Notes: a model not told the origin generated them from the sequence alone. 64,000 bases of DNA from Microbulbifer aggregans (GCF_001750105.1 NZ_CP014143.1:2318501-2382500), one strand, 5' to 3'; positions 13,321 to 27,109 are shown, counted from the first letter of the stretch. A program made the numbers and translations.

Positions 13321-13557
13321 GGGTAACTCTGTACGTCAATTATTCTGAGATTTGGCGCACAATTTATCACTTGACGGCAGGCTGCGGTAGAGAAATTAGT
13401 ACACCCGTATGAGTTTTTTGATCTTGTGGCCGAGAGCGCTCGCTGCCAGCGAGGGGCGTGTTCGACGCTCACTCCAGCGCGCCGGGCAGACGACGTCTGT
13501 AGAGCCGGCAACCCACCCTAGCTGTGCAGGTTGCCGAGGCTGTTGGGTGAAAGGTCG

Positions 13558-14982
13558 TCAGCCGTGCATATGTTCCAGTTCGCGGCCATTGGTCTCATGT
13601 ACCATCCGGATCACAAAGATCACCGACAGGCAGGCAAACAACATATAGATGCCGTAGGCCGCAGCGAGGCCGATGGCGTGCAGCATCAGGGGGAAGCTCA
13701 TGGTAATGATGAAGTTGGCTCCCCATTGGGCGAGGCCTGCGACTGCCAGGCCTGAGCCACGCATGCGATTGGGGAACATCTCCCCGAGCATGACCCACAT
13801 GACCGGGCCCCATGAGGCGTTAAAGAAGAAAACGTAAACGTTGGCGGAAACCAGGGCGATGAGGCCCATGGCGTCGGAGAGCAGCAGGCGTCCGCTGGTG
13901 TCGATCTCGGCCGTGCTGAAGGACAGGCAGACCAGGGCCAGGGACACCGACATGCCGACAGAGCCCGCCAGCAACAACGGCCTGCGACCGATCCTGTCGA
14001 TCAGGCCAATGGTGATCAGGCAGGCTGCGATGCTGATACCACCGGAGATGATGTTGATCATCAGCGCGTCCGACTCGGAAAAACCTACTGACTGCCAGAG
14101 TACGGCTCCATAGTAGAAGACCACATTGATCCCCACCAGTTGCTGCAGGACTGCCAGCCCGAGGCCGACCCAGACGATGCGGCGGACCTTACCCACACCA
14201 TCGAGCAAATCCCGCAGGTGGGGGCGTTGATCCCGGACAGTGGTGGACTCCAGTTCAGCCAGCTTGCTGGCAACCTCCTGCTGGTCCCGGAGCAGGCGCG
14301 TCAGTACCTCCCGCGATTTTTCCAGCTGACCAGAGATTGCCAGGTAGCGGGGGCTCTCGGGGATCCATAGCAGGGTCAGGAGAAACAAGGCCGCGGGGAT
14401 CATTTCCACCCAGAACATCCAGCGCCAGGCAGTCAGCCCCAGCCACCATTCACTGGTCGCCGAGCCGGCGGTGTGTGCGAGCAGGTAGTTGCTCACGAAA
14501 GCCGCAAAGAGGCCGGAGATGATGGCAATCTGCTGGATTGTTGCCAGCCGCCCCCGCCAGGCCGCCGGTGCCACTTCACTGATGTACGCCGGAGACAGCA
14601 CGCTGGCGGCACCGACCGCGAGGCCACCCAGAATCCGGTAGCCGACGAACTCCAGTGAGGATGTGGCAATTCCGGAGCCCCAGGCGCTGACCAGGAAGAA
14701 AGCCGCGGTGAGCAGCAGGACGGGCTTGCGCCCCCAGAAGTCGGCGATGCGCCCGGCGAAGAAGGCACCGGCCGCACAGCCGAGCAGCATGGAAGCTACG
14801 TTGAATCCAGTGCCGGCACTGTTCGAGTTGAAGGCCTGTTGCAGGCCTTCGACAGTACCGTTGATCACACCACTGTCGAAACCGAACAGAAAGCCGCCAA
14901 TGGTGGCAATGGTACAGATCAGTACGATAAAAAGTCGGGGGTGGTCCGCTTCACTTATCAGGCGGTCATGGGTCGCTTCCAT
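13558..14982 (-). CDS. Sugar porter family MFS transporter
   Basis: A 474-residue inner-membrane protein with twelve predicted transmembrane helices in two halves. Sugar-porter hallmarks are all present: GRIADFWGRKP after helix 2, a PESPRYL block closing the N-terminal half, a large central loop, and DRIGRRPLL in the second half. It should import a hexose or pentose, most likely with a proton; the sugar cannot be told. Two start codons are adjacent, GTG (14985) and ATG (14982); the ATG is used here. No sugar-metabolism gene or regulator is beside it. Confidence 0.9.
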   Translation of the reverse strand: MEATHDRLISEADHPRLFIVLICTIATIGGFLFGFDSGVINGTVEGLQQAFNSNSAGTGFNVASMLLGCAAGAFFAGRIADFWGRKPVLLLTAAFFLVSAWGSGIATSSLEFVGYRILGGLAVGAASVLSPAYISEVAPAAWRGRLATIQQIAIISGLFAAFVSNYLLAHTAGSATSEWWLGLTAWRWMFWVEMIPAALFLLTLLWIPESPRYLAISGQLEKSREVLTRLLRDQQEVASKLAELESTTVRDQRPHLRDLLDGVGKVRRIVWVGLGLAVLQQLVGINVVFYYGAVLWQSVGFSESDALMINIISGGISIAACLITIGLIDRIGRRPLLLAGSVGMSVSLALVCLSFSTAEIDTSGRLLLSDAMGLIALVSANVYVFFFNASWGPVMWVMLGEMFPNRMRGSGLAVAGLAQWGANFIITMSFPLMLHAIGLAAAYGIYMLFACLSVIFVIRMVHETNGRELEHMHG

Positions 14983-15194
14983 CACGCTAGTCTCTGGTTA
15001 TTATTTTTCGGGATTGTCGCACCCTTCGGGACGCTGCGCGCAATGGACAGGGCACCCCGCGCCACGGCGGCCCAATTTTGCGGCAGAGCGGGTGCCATGC
15101 AGAAATTCGATGGCACAGATCCAAACTCTGGAATTCTTTTATGGCCGGTGCCGGGATACCTTCATTTCCACATTTGCGACAGGATGATCTGAAC

Positions 15195-15950
15195 ATGAAA
15201 AAGCTTTTCAGCGCGGTAGCGATGCTCGTTTCGCTACTGGTGGCATTGCCCTCCCTGGCTCAGGAAGGCGAGTCACGCGTACTGATGGTGTTGACAAGCC
15301 ACGATGCCATGGGCGGTTCGGGAGAGGCGACCGGTTTCTGGATGGCGGAGTTGACCCATCCCTACTTTGCCCTCAGGGAGGCGGGTATTGCGGTGGATAT
15401 CGTCAGTATCAGAGGTGGTAAGGCCCCGGTCGACCCTCGAAGCCTGGAGGAAGATGACGATGACAACCGGCGCTTCCTGGAGCACGCGCAGACCCGTAAG
15501 CTGATCGAGAATACGCGCCCGCTAAGTGCCGTTGACCCGGCCCGATACGCGGCGGTGATCTTCGTCGGCGGTCACGGGACAATGTGGGATTTTCCCGATC
15601 AGGCTGATGTGAATCGGGTGGCTGCAGCCATCTATCAGGAGGAGGGGATAGTGGCCGCTGTCTGCCACGGACCGGCGGCGCTGGTCGGGGTGACCCTCGA
15701 TGACGGCAGCAGGCTGGTCGCCGGGCGCAAGGTGACGGGATTCACCAATAGCGAGGAGCGAGCGGTGGGTCTCGACGATGTGGTGCCGTTTATGCTCGAG
15801 GATGCCCTCGGGGAGGCCGGTGCCAGCTTTCAGGGTGCGGCCGACTGGCAGAGCAATGTGGTCGTGGATGGCCGACTGATTACTGGCCAGAATCCGGCAT
15901 CGGCCAGGGCTCTGGGTGAGCAGGTCGCCCAGGCAGTGCAGGGAGACTGA
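15195..15950 (+). CDS. Exported DJ-1/PfpI (Hsp31-like) family protein
   Basis: A 251-residue type 1 glutamine-amidotransferase-like protein. The start at 15195 gives a classical Sec signal peptide (KK, hydrophobic stretch, cleavage near LPSLAQ at residue 23). The mature part has the Hsp31 arrangement: Glu52 in MAELTHPY, GGHG, then the nucleophile elbow with Cys157-His158 (AAVCHGPAAL). Cytoplasmic relatives are glyoxalase III or deglycase-type enzymes and chaperones acting on methylglyoxal damage. A signal peptide implies that this one works in the periplasm, which is less usual. It stands alone between the divergent transporter and tilS. Confidence 0.87.
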   Translation: MKKLFSAVAMLVSLLVALPSLAQEGESRVLMVLTSHDAMGGSGEATGFWMAELTHPYFALREAGIAVDIVSIRGGKAPVDPRSLEEDDDDNRRFLEHAQTRKLIENTRPLSAVDPARYAAVIFVGGHGTMWDFPDQADVNRVAAAIYQEEGIVAAVCHGPAALVGVTLDDGSRLVAGRKVTGFTNSEERAVGLDDVVPFMLEDALGEAGASFQGAADWQSNVVVDGRLITGQNPASARALGEQVAQAVQGD

Positions 15951-16136
15951 TCTCTCTTTCTTCGTAGCCTCTTCTGGCTATTCCACTATCAGGCTGTCGG
16001 CCAATGGCTGAGCCGACAGTCTGGGGTAAACTGTTCCCGTTTGTCGGCGCGATTGTCGTGACGCTCTCGATCCGCGAGCGCGATTGCAGGCTTTGCTCCG
16101 GCTGCTCCCACTTCAACGCTCCCGTCGGAGCAGGGC

Positions 16137-17450
16137 ATGGCAACTTTGGGCGACAGCAGTTTCACTCTTCAGGATTCTCTGCGGGTATTTCTCGCGCGCT
16201 TCCCTTGTCGTGGGCGCCGCTGGGTGGCCCTGAGTGGCGGCCTTGACTCCACGGTGCTGCTTCATCTGCTGTCTGTGGAGGGGGAACCGGTGTCGGCGGT
16301 GCATGTGCACCACGGGCTCTCGCCCAATGCGGATGACTGGTCGGAGCACTGTGCCGAGCTGGCGGATTCCCTCGGTATCCCCCTTTATACAAAGCAGGTA
16401 GAGGTCGATACCAGAGCTGGGGTCGAGGCGGGGGCCCGCGATGCCCGCTACCAGGTGTTTCAGCAGTTACTGGAGCCCGGCGACCAGCTGTTGCTGGCTC
16501 ACCATGGGGATGACCAGGTTGAGACGTTCTTTTTGCGTGTGTTACGGGGCGCCGGCCCTCAGGGGCTCAGCGGAATGCGCAATTGCCGGCCACTGGGGGC
16601 GGGGCTGCTGTTGAGGCCGCTGTTAAATGTTTCCCGCAGCGAGCTCGAAGCCTATGCCCGGGAGCATGAGATCACCTGGATCGAGGATGAGAGCAACAGC
16701 GACCCGCGCTTTGACCGCAATTATCTGCGGTCGCGGGTGCTGCCCCTGCTCAGTGATCGCTGGCCTCTCCGTCAGCGGGTCCAGCGAGCGGCGCAGAACC
16801 TCCAGGAGAGCGCACTTCTGTTGCAAGAGCTGGCCGATCTGGATCTTGGGGCTTGCCGTCGTCGCGCGGAGCGACTTGGCGAGTCTATCGCGCTCGATCC
16901 GTTCCTTGCCCTCAGCCCGGAACGGCGACGTAACCTGCTGCGCTGCTGGGCAGAGGCCAGCGGTGGCACCTGGCCGAGCGCTCAGCAGTTGGCGGAGCTC
17001 GAGCAGCAGCTGGCCAGTGCCGAGGCGGATCGATTGCCGGCCGTGCCGCTGGGGCGGCTGATCGCCCGGCGGTTTCGCGACCGGCTCTTTCTGACGCCGA
17101 CATTACCGGAGGTACCAGAGGGCTTTGCCGCATCCTGGAGCGGCCGGCATTCGCTGCAGTTGCCCGGGGAAGGATGCATGGGCCCGCTACCAGACTGGCC
17201 CACTGCGGAATACACGGTCAGTTTTCGCCGCGGTGGGGAGCGGGCGCGTCCCCTGGAGCGCCAGCATTCGCAAACCCTCAAGAAGCTTCTACAGGAGTAC
17301 GGCCTGGAACCGTGGCTCCGCGACCGCGTTCCGCTAATCTTTGAGGGGGAACGGTTGCTCGCGGTGGGTGACCTGTTCCTCTGTGATGGGTGGATTGGCA
17401 CGACCCCGGAGACTCTCCCGGATTGGCGCCCGCTGGCGTTTTTCGATTGA
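16137..17450 (+). CDS. tilS: tRNA(Ile)-lysidine synthetase
   Basis: A 437-residue enzyme that converts the wobble cytidine of the minor isoleucine tRNA (CAU anticodon) to lysidine with ATP and lysine, giving AUA decoding. The PP-loop SGGLDS is at residues 33-38, followed by the conserved HVHHGLS and HHGDDQVETFFLR blocks; substrate-recognition domains fill the C-terminal half. Length is typical of gammaproteobacterial TilS. The start has a GGAGCAGGG site. It heads the long co-directional block, 124 bases before pyrG. Confidence 0.96.
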   Translation: MATLGDSSFTLQDSLRVFLARFPCRGRRWVALSGGLDSTVLLHLLSVEGEPVSAVHVHHGLSPNADDWSEHCAELADSLGIPLYTKQVEVDTRAGVEAGARDARYQVFQQLLEPGDQLLLAHHGDDQVETFFLRVLRGAGPQGLSGMRNCRPLGAGLLLRPLLNVSRSELEAYAREHEITWIEDESNSDPRFDRNYLRSRVLPLLSDRWPLRQRVQRAAQNLQESALLLQELADLDLGACRRRAERLGESIALDPFLALSPERRRNLLRCWAEASGGTWPSAQQLAELEQQLASAEADRLPAVPLGRLIARRFRDRLFLTPTLPEVPEGFAASWSGRHSLQLPGEGCMGPLPDWPTAEYTVSFRRGGERARPLERQHSQTLKKLLQEYGLEPWLRDRVPLIFEGERLLAVGDLFLCDGWIGTTPETLPDWRPLAFFD

Positions 17451-17562
17451 GACAAAAGCCCGGTTCTGGTAGTCTGGCGTCCCATCTCAAGGCAGCGGGA
17501 GACGCCTCCAGCGTCTGGCCGTGCCGGCCCCGCAAACCCGATCTCATCGGGCATTCAACTGA

Positions 17563-19212
<1,650 letters not shown>

Positions 19213-19235
19213 GAGCAGGGCAAGTACACACAGGA

Positions 19236-20150
<915 letters not shown>

Positions 20151-20230
20151 CAGCCGTACCGCCTCAGTACGAGGTACGAATCTGCTGAGAACGCGGCGCC
20201 GCCAACGAAGGGGTTGCCGCGTAAAAATAA

Positions 20231-21568
<1,338 letters not shown>

Positions 21569-21660
21569 GTGCGGGGCGGAGCAGGGCGGCTTGTGAATAG
21601 CTGGTCTCCCATGGCTCCGCCGATCTCCCCGTGCTGCGCGCTAACTGGGTTACGCCGATG

Positions 21661-21948
21661 AAATGGCTGCTGGCAATACTGACCATCCTGCTCGTGACAT
21701 TCCAGTACCGCCTGTGGGTGGGGGAAGGCAGTCTTGCGGAGGTCTCCCGGCTCAAGCGTGAGCTGGCGGAGCAGCGCGAAAAGAATACGGTACTGACCCG
21801 GGCCAACCGACAGCTGTTGCGGGAAGTGCGCAGTCTCAAGGAAGGTACTGACGGTGTCGAGGCCAAAGCGCGCTACGACCTCGGACTGATCCGGGAAGGC
21901 GAGACCCTGTTTATCTTTATGCAACCGGAAGAGGAAAAAGCCGAGTGA
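21661..21948 (+). CDS. ftsB: Cell division protein FtsB
   Basis: A 95-residue bitopic membrane protein of the divisome. The start at 21661 gives the right form: one transmembrane helix at residues 2-19, a coiled coil from about 25 to 65 (LKRELAEQREKN and on), and the conserved ARYDLGLIREGE segment. FtsB pairs with FtsL and FtsQ and helps activate FtsWI. Its stop overlaps the GTG start of ispD by four bases (GTGA), the usual ftsB-ispD arrangement. Confidence 0.95.
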   Translation, partial: KWLLAILTILLVTFQYRLWVGEGSLAEVSRLKRELAEQREKNTVLTRANRQLLREVRSLKEGTDGVEAKARYDLGLIREGETLFIFMQPEEEKAE

Positions 21949-22664
21949 TTTCCGGCTATTGGGTGATCGTGCCCGCCGCCGGGGCCGGTCGCCGCATGGG
22001 CGCGGACCGCCCCAAACAGTATCTGCCGCTTCTCGGCCGTCCGATACTTTCCCTGACTTTACGCAACATTCTTACCTGGCCCGGAGTTGCTGGAGTTGTC
22101 GTGGCGATCTCTCCGACCGATAGCGATTTTGAGCATCTCCCCGAGTCGCGGGACAGCCGTGTACAGCAGGTGCATGGCGGAGCTGAGCGGGCCGATTCCG
22201 TGCTGGCAGCACTGAATTTTCTCGCATCGAAAGTAGCTCCTGACACCCAGGTTCTGGTGCACGATGCAGCGCGACCCTGTGTTGCAGTGGAGGATATCGA
22301 GGCGCTGCTGGCTGCGGAGGCATCTTCTGCGCTGCTGGCAAAACCGGCAAGCGACACCGTCAAGCTGGCGCGCGTGGGTAACGAGGATGTTACCTCGGTC
22401 AAGAAGACTCTGGACCGATCCCGAATCTGGCTTGCGCAAACCCCTCAGCGGGCGCCCCTGGGTGAATTGCATCGGGCGCTGCGAGAAGCGCTGGAGCGCG
22501 GTGATCCGGTCACGGATGAGGCCAGCGCGCTGGAATTTGCCGGGAAATCGCCTCAACTGGTCAAAGGCCGCAGCGACAATTTCAAAGTGACACACCCGGA
22601 AGACATCCCGTTGGCGGAGGCGGTTCTGCGCCTGAGGTTTGCGGCGGTAGAGGGCAATCGTTGA
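21945..22664 (+). CDS. ispD: 2-C-methyl-D-erythritol 4-phosphate cytidylyltransferase
   Basis: A 239-residue enzyme of the non-mevalonate isoprenoid pathway that links MEP to CTP. The nucleotide-binding N-terminus [17 protein letters not shown] and the VHDAARPC block are intact. It begins with GTG inside the end of ftsB (four-base overlap) and ends within the start of ispF, so ftsB, ispD and ispF are translationally coupled. Confidence 0.97.
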   Translation: MISGYWVIVPAAGAGRRMGADRPKQYLPLLGRPILSLTLRNILTWPGVAGVVVAISPTDSDFEHLPESRDSRVQQVHGGAERADSVLAALNFLASKVAPDTQVLVHDAARPCVAVEDIEALLAAEASSALLAKPASDTVKLARVGNEDVTSVKKTLDRSRIWLAQTPQRAPLGELHRALREALERGDPVTDEASALEFAGKSPQLVKGRSDNFKVTHPEDIPLAEAVLRLRFAAVEGNR

Positions 22665-23161
22665 TGAGTATGCGAATCGGGCAGGGCTTTGATGTCCATG
22701 CATTTTGTGAGGGTGACCATGTCATCCTGGGCGGGGTCAAAATTCCGCATGGCCAGGGGCTGAAAGCCCACTCGGATGGCGATGTTCTGCTGCACGCCCT
22801 TGCCGACGCCTTATTGGGGGCGCTGGCCCTCGGCGATATTGGCCACCATTTCCCTGACAATGACCCGGTTTATTCGGGTGCAGACAGTCGACAACTGCTG
22901 CGCCATGTCTTGGGGCTCATCCGTGCGCGGGGCTATCGTCTGGTCAATGCGGATTGCACACTGATTGCCCAGGCGCCGAAGATGGCGCCCCATATCCAGG
23001 ACATGCGCGCCAATATTGCGGCAGACTGCGATCTTGATATCGATGCGGTGAGCGTCAAGGCCACGACCACTGAGCGGCTCGGATTCACCGGCCGAGGCGA
23101 GGGAATTGCCGCTCAGGCAACTGTGCTACTGGCGGTCCACCGTGGGAACTCGGATTCGTGA
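22664..23161 (+). CDS. ispF: 2-C-methyl-D-erythritol 2,4-cyclodiphosphate synthase
   Basis: A 165-residue trimeric zinc enzyme that cyclises the product of IspE, two steps after IspD. The metal site is visible as the GFDVHAF start, with Asp and His ligands, and the [18 protein letters not shown] block; [17 protein letters not shown] closes the active site. The ATG at 22664 shares one base with the ispD stop; another in-frame ATG lies two codons on. ispE is elsewhere, as usual. Confidence 0.97.
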   Translation: MSMRIGQGFDVHAFCEGDHVILGGVKIPHGQGLKAHSDGDVLLHALADALLGALALGDIGHHFPDNDPVYSGADSRQLLRHVLGLIRARGYRLVNADCTLIAQAPKMAPHIQDMRANIAADCDLDIDAVSVKATTTERLGFTGRGEGIAAQATVLLAVHRGNSDS

Positions 23162-24141
23162 CAATGCCCAATACAACCGGTAACTGGAATCTCGACTGGC
23201 CCCGGGCGCTGGGCGGAGTGGCGATAGAAGCGGATTTCCGTGTTTCGCCGGAAGACTTCATTGTCGACGAACTGGCCGCACCGACAGCTGATGATGACGG
23301 CGAACATGTCTACCTGAAAATTCGCAAGCGCGGTGCCAATACCAACTGGGTTGCGCAACAGCTGGCGAAGGCAGCAGGGGTCAGGGTTGGTGATATTGGT
23401 TTTTACGGCCTGAAGGATCGCCATGCGGTGACCACCCAGTGGTTCAGCGTCTGGCTTGGGCAGAAAGGCGCGCCCGACTGGACGCAGCTGAACTCCGATG
23501 AGATTGCTGTACTCGAGGTATTGCGTGGCCCGCGCAAGTTGCGTCGGGGCGAACATGTGGGCAACCGGTTTGTTATCACCCTGCGCAATGTTCGCGGGGA
23601 TCGTGAACGGGCCGCCTCGATACTGGAGTGTCTTGGGGACGGTGTTCCCAATTACTTCGGCGAGCAGCGGTTTGGCCGCAACGGTGGCAACCTGGATCTG
23701 GCGTTGCAGATTGCCGAGGACAATGCCCGCGTAAAACGCAGCGACCGCGCCTTTGCCATGTCGGCAGCGCGAAGCTGGCTTTTTAACCAGGTTCTGGCTA
23801 AACGTGTGGCCCTCGACTGCTGGCGTGAACCCGTGCCGGGTGAGCCACTGGCAGAACCCTCCGGGCCATTGTGGGGCAGGGGACGTAACCCCGCCACGGC
23901 AGAACTGGGAGAACTTGAATCTTCGGTAACGGGTGAATGGGCCAGTTTGTCTGACTGGCTGGAGCACTGTGGCCTGCAGCAGGAGCGACGCAGCCTGATA
24001 CTCAAGCCCGAGGGTTATGGTTTCGAATGGCAGGCGGACAGCCTGCAGCTGACTTTCGCTCTGCCCCCCGGTGCATTTGCCACCGCGGTGCTCCGGGAGC
24101 TATCGGCGCTGGTCAATGAGAGTGGCGCCAACATAAAATAG
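23158..24141 (+). CDS. truD: tRNA pseudouridine(13) synthase
   Basis: A 327-residue TruD-family enzyme making pseudouridine 13 in tRNA(Glu). The catalytic aspartate is in [12 protein letters not shown], and [14 protein letters not shown] is the family signature. The GTG start overlaps the ispF stop by four bases; an ATG two codons downstream (23164) is an alternative. In many relatives the next gene is surE; here 75 bases follow and then pcm. Confidence 0.96.
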   Translation: MTMPNTTGNWNLDWPRALGGVAIEADFRVSPEDFIVDELAAPTADDDGEHVYLKIRKRGANTNWVAQQLAKAAGVRVGDIGFYGLKDRHAVTTQWFSVWLGQKGAPDWTQLNSDEIAVLEVLRGPRKLRRGEHVGNRFVITLRNVRGDRERAASILECLGDGVPNYFGEQRFGRNGGNLDLALQIAEDNARVKRSDRAFAMSAARSWLFNQVLAKRVALDCWREPVPGEPLAEPSGPLWGRGRNPATAELGELESSVTGEWASLSDWLEHCGLQQERRSLILKPEGYGFEWQADSLQLTFALPPGAFATAVLRELSALVNESGANIK

Positions 24142-24216
24142 AGCAACAAAAATAACCGGCCCTGGCGCCGGCACTGCGGTGGCCGTGGGCGGCTACCGGG
24201 ACTTGATAGGGGTAAT

Positions 24217-24888
24217 ATGGATCGCTTGAAACGTGAGGGGCTGGGGATGACCTCCCAGCGAACCCGCAACCGGCTGATTCAGCGACTGCGGGAAGAGGGA
24301 ATCAGTAACGAGGCCGTGCTCGATGTGATGGCTTCCACTCCCCGTCATCTTTTTCTGGACGAAGCCCTGGCAATCCGCGCTTACGAGGATACCTCCCTGC
24401 CCATCGGCTACGGCCAGACCATCTCGCAGCCCTATATCGTTGCCCGTATGACGGAACTGCTTCTGAGCCGGGCCAAGTCCCTGCACCGGGTCTTGGAGGT
24501 GGGAACAGGCTCGGGCTATCAGGCTGCTATTCTGGCTCGCCTCGTGGATCGCCTGTATTCCGTCGAGCGCATCGGGCCGTTGCTGGAGAAAGCCCGCCAG
24601 CGTTTTCGGGAACTGGGGCTTTACAATGTGGAGACGAGCATCAGCAGTGGTGGTTTTGGCTGGCCGGAGAAAGGCCCTTACGATGCCATTCTGGCAGCTG
24701 CTGCACCCGCCTCTGTCCCTTCTGACTTAAAGGAGCAGCTCGGTCCGGATGGCGTGCTTGTCATTCCGGTGGGAAATGAGCGTCAGTTCCTCACCATCAT
24801 CACCCGGCGCGGCGATAGCCAGCAGTTCGATGTAGAGAGGCTGGAGCCGGTGCACTTCGTGCCCCTGCTCGGCGGTGTAGTTCGATGA
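24217..24888 (+). CDS. pcm: Protein-L-isoaspartate O-methyltransferase
   Basis: A 223-residue repair enzyme that methylates isoaspartyl residues in aged proteins using S-adenosylmethionine. The SAM site VLEVGTGSGYQAA and the family motif PIGYGQTISQPYIVA are intact. Start 24217 has a TAGGGGTAAT site. It overlaps the next gene by four bases (ATGA). pcm-nlpD-rpoS is a conserved stationary-phase block. Confidence 0.95.
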   Translation: MDRLKREGLGMTSQRTRNRLIQRLREEGISNEAVLDVMASTPRHLFLDEALAIRAYEDTSLPIGYGQTISQPYIVARMTELLLSRAKSLHRVLEVGTGSGYQAAILARLVDRLYSVERIGPLLEKARQRFRELGLYNVETSISSGGFGWPEKGPYDAILAAAAPASVPSDLKEQLGPDGVLVIPVGNERQFLTIITRRGDSQQFDVERLEPVHFVPLLGGVVR

Positions 24889-25823
24889 GCTTGGGTAAGA
24901 GTCGCCTCTGGGGAGTTGTCGCGCGGGGAATGGCCATGGGCGCGGCCGATGTCGTTCCCGGTGTGTCAGGTGGCACCATCGCTTTTATTACCGGTATTTA
25001 CCAGGAGCTACTGGATTCCATCAGCCGGGTCGGCCCCCATGCGCTGACCGTGTTGCGACGGCACGGCCCGCTGGTTGCGTGGCAATACATCAATGGCAGT
25101 TTCCTGTTATCGCTCTTTACCGGAATCCTGATCAGTGTGGTGAGCCTGGCTCGTCTGATCGGTTATCTGCTGGATACCTATCCCGTCGTGGTCTGGGGCT
25201 TTTTCTTTGGCCTCGTACTCGCGTCGGTGATACCCATTCTGCGGCGGGTGCCGCGTTGGAACACCGGTGCGGTGATTTATCTAATCTTGGGCGTACTGGT
25301 GGCAATCGGCGTCAGTGAACTGCGGCCTGCCCAGGTTCCAGCAACACCCCTGACCCTGTTCCTCTCTGGCGGGCTGGCCATCTGCGCCATGATCCTGCCG
25401 GGTATCTCTGGTTCTTTTATCCTACTGATGATCGGCATCTACCCCCACGTGTTGACTGCGGTGCACGAGCTGCAGTTGGTGAAGCTGTTGTCTTTCGCTG
25501 CCGGCGCAGTGACTGGCCTGATGTTGTTCAGCCGCCTGCTTTCCTGGTTGATGCACCATTATGTGGCGCGGACCCTGGCTTTTCTGGGCGGCATTCTCCT
25601 CGGGAGCCTCAAAATTATCTGGCCCTGGAAGCTGCCCAGCGATGAAGTGGCAGCAATGGGTGACAAAATGGCGCCATTGATGTCCAACACCTCGCCCTGG
25701 ACCTTTGCCGAGGTCACGGGGGAGAGCAGTTACCTGCTAGCGGCCGGCGCAGCTGCGCTGATGGCGGTTTTGATTGTACTGGCGGTGGATTTCTGGGGGC
25801 ACAGGCGTGGAGCGCACCATTGA
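24885..25823 (+). CDS. DUF368 membrane protein, PopT-like undecaprenyl phosphate translocase
   Basis: A 312-residue inner-membrane protein with about eight to ten hydrophobic segments and the DUF368 signature near the N-terminus (GAADVVPGVSGGTIAFI), with a second related motif MILPGISGSFILL in the middle. DUF368 proteins such as Vibrio PopT were shown to recycle the C55 lipid carrier across the membrane for cell-wall synthesis, in parallel with DedA-family UptA. That function is carried over here by family membership only. It is coupled to pcm by a four-base overlap and precedes nlpD. Confidence 0.85.
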   Translation: MSLGKSRLWGVVARGMAMGAADVVPGVSGGTIAFITGIYQELLDSISRVGPHALTVLRRHGPLVAWQYINGSFLLSLFTGILISVVSLARLIGYLLDTYPVVVWGFFFGLVLASVIPILRRVPRWNTGAVIYLILGVLVAIGVSELRPAQVPATPLTLFLSGGLAICAMILPGISGSFILLMIGIYPHVLTAVHELQLVKLLSFAAGAVTGLMLFSRLLSWLMHHYVARTLAFLGGILLGSLKIIWPWKLPSDEVAAMGDKMAPLMSNTSPWTFAEVTGESSYLLAAGAAALMAVLIVLAVDFWGHRRGAHH

Positions 25824-26008
25824 AGGGCGCCAGAAGCCTTGTTGCCACATTTCAGCCTGTGTAAGTTCGGATCTGGGAAATTCCCCACCGTGAAATGTCC
25901 GGCCTTAAGCGAATTTTTTTAGACACTTTTTCCATAAATGCGACCCCTTGATGTAAAAAGAGAATAATGAAATGTCGTCCCATTCAACAAATATGCGACT
26001 CCGGGTGG

Positions 26009-26028
26009 CGGGACTTTAGTCCCGTTTT
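26009..26028 (+). terminator. Short terminator-like hairpin just before nlpD
   Basis: A 6-bp stem CGGGAC / GTCCCG with a TTTA loop is followed by TTTTC. It could end the transcript from pcm and the DUF368 gene, but lies only 20 bases before the nlpD start, so it may instead act as a leader attenuator. Confidence 0.5.
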
Positions 26029-26047
26029 CAGTCAGGCTTGCCTGTAT

Positions 26048-26821
26048 ATGTTAAAAATATTAATCGTAAGCCTGTTAAGCTTTTTCGTCGCGTCCTGTAC
26101 CAGCCACCCGGCCCCGACACACTCGCTCGGACAGCCCCCAAGTGACAGGATCAGGCATCACACCGTCAGTAGCGGTGAAACGCTGTACTCGATTGCATGG
26201 CGCTACGGCCAGGATTTCAAGCATCTGGCAGCGATCAATGGCATCGCTCCGCCATACAGTATTTTCCCGGGACAGCGCCTCCGCCTCGAGGGGCAAGCAC
26301 TGGTATCAGCTCCCCGGCCTGCTTCCGCTCCGGTTCGAAAAAGTGCCCCTGCACCAAAGCCTGTTGCGCAGAAATCACCCGCGAAAATCAAAAAATCTTC
26401 ACCGGCGACGGTTGCCCGGAAAACCGTGAAACCGGCTTCCGGTTCGCAAGTGGGTTGGCGTTGGCCTGCACGCGGCCCCCTCATCAGCACCTTCCGTCCC
26501 AAGGACCCCTTGCGGAAGGGTGTTGATATCGCAGGGCAAAAGGGGGACTCTGTATTGGCAGCAGCCAATGGCACCGTGATCTACGCGGGAAGTGCGCTGA
26601 GAGGTTACGGGAAACTGCTGATCGTTAAGCACAATGAGGAGTACCTCAGTGCTTACGCCCACAATCACAAATTGCTTGTGAAAGAGGGCAGCGAAGTCAA
26701 AGCGGGGCAGAGGATCGCGGAACTGGGTTCAAGTGGTACAGACCGCAATAAGCTCCACTTCGAAATTCGCCGTAACGGTCAGCCAGTTGACCCTCTTGCC
26801 TATCTACCGCGCAACCCCTGA
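26048..26821 (+). CDS. nlpD: NlpD lipoprotein, LysM and degenerate LytM domains
   Basis: A 257-residue outer-membrane lipoprotein that activates the amidase AmiC at the division site. The start at 26048 gives a short signal peptide with lipobox VASC (Cys17). A LysM peptidoglycan-binding domain (about residues 38-82) is followed by a Pro/Ala/Lys-rich linker and an M23 (LytM) domain. As in E. coli NlpD the catalytic metal site is degenerate (KGVDIAG in place of an H-x3-D pair), fitting a role as activator and not an enzyme. Located upstream of rpoS; in E. coli the main rpoS promoter lies inside nlpD. Confidence 0.93.
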   Translation: MLKILIVSLLSFFVASCTSHPAPTHSLGQPPSDRIRHHTVSSGETLYSIAWRYGQDFKHLAAINGIAPPYSIFPGQRLRLEGQALVSAPRPASAPVRKSAPAPKPVAQKSPAKIKKSSPATVARKTVKPASGSQVGWRWPARGPLISTFRPKDPLRKGVDIAGQKGDSVLAAANGTVIYAGSALRGYGKLLIVKHNEEYLSAYAHNHKLLVKEGSEVKAGQRIAELGSSGTDRNKLHFEIRRNGQPVDPLAYLPRNP

Positions 26822-27109
26822 GGCGCCAAAGGCCCTGTAAATAAAAATGGATTTTTATTTTTACCACTTGAGGTAGTCACCGGATTCGTGACCCTCCCAA
26901 GGTCGGCAGAGCAGGGCTAGAGCCTTCAGTCAGGCGCAACCGCGACTGACTCGATAACCCCTCCCTGTAACAAATTGCCCTGGCAGTTTGCTTTCTCTCC
27001 GCCGAATCTTGCGGTCGCCGAAAACGGAGGCTGTCGCACTGACAGCGGCCCACGCAGCGGTATTGCTGTGGTGCGACTGAGATTGGCAAATTTACAAGGA
27101 GTTGGGGAA

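Noticed and set aside
13321..13557. Small gene between degV and the transporter
   Set aside because: Short frames here lack ribosome sites and recognisable sequence; the stretch is best read as intergenic.
26041..26060. CTGTATATGTT at the nlpD start, like half a LexA box
   Set aside because: There is no matching CAG ten bases after the CTG, and nlpD is not an expected SOS gene.
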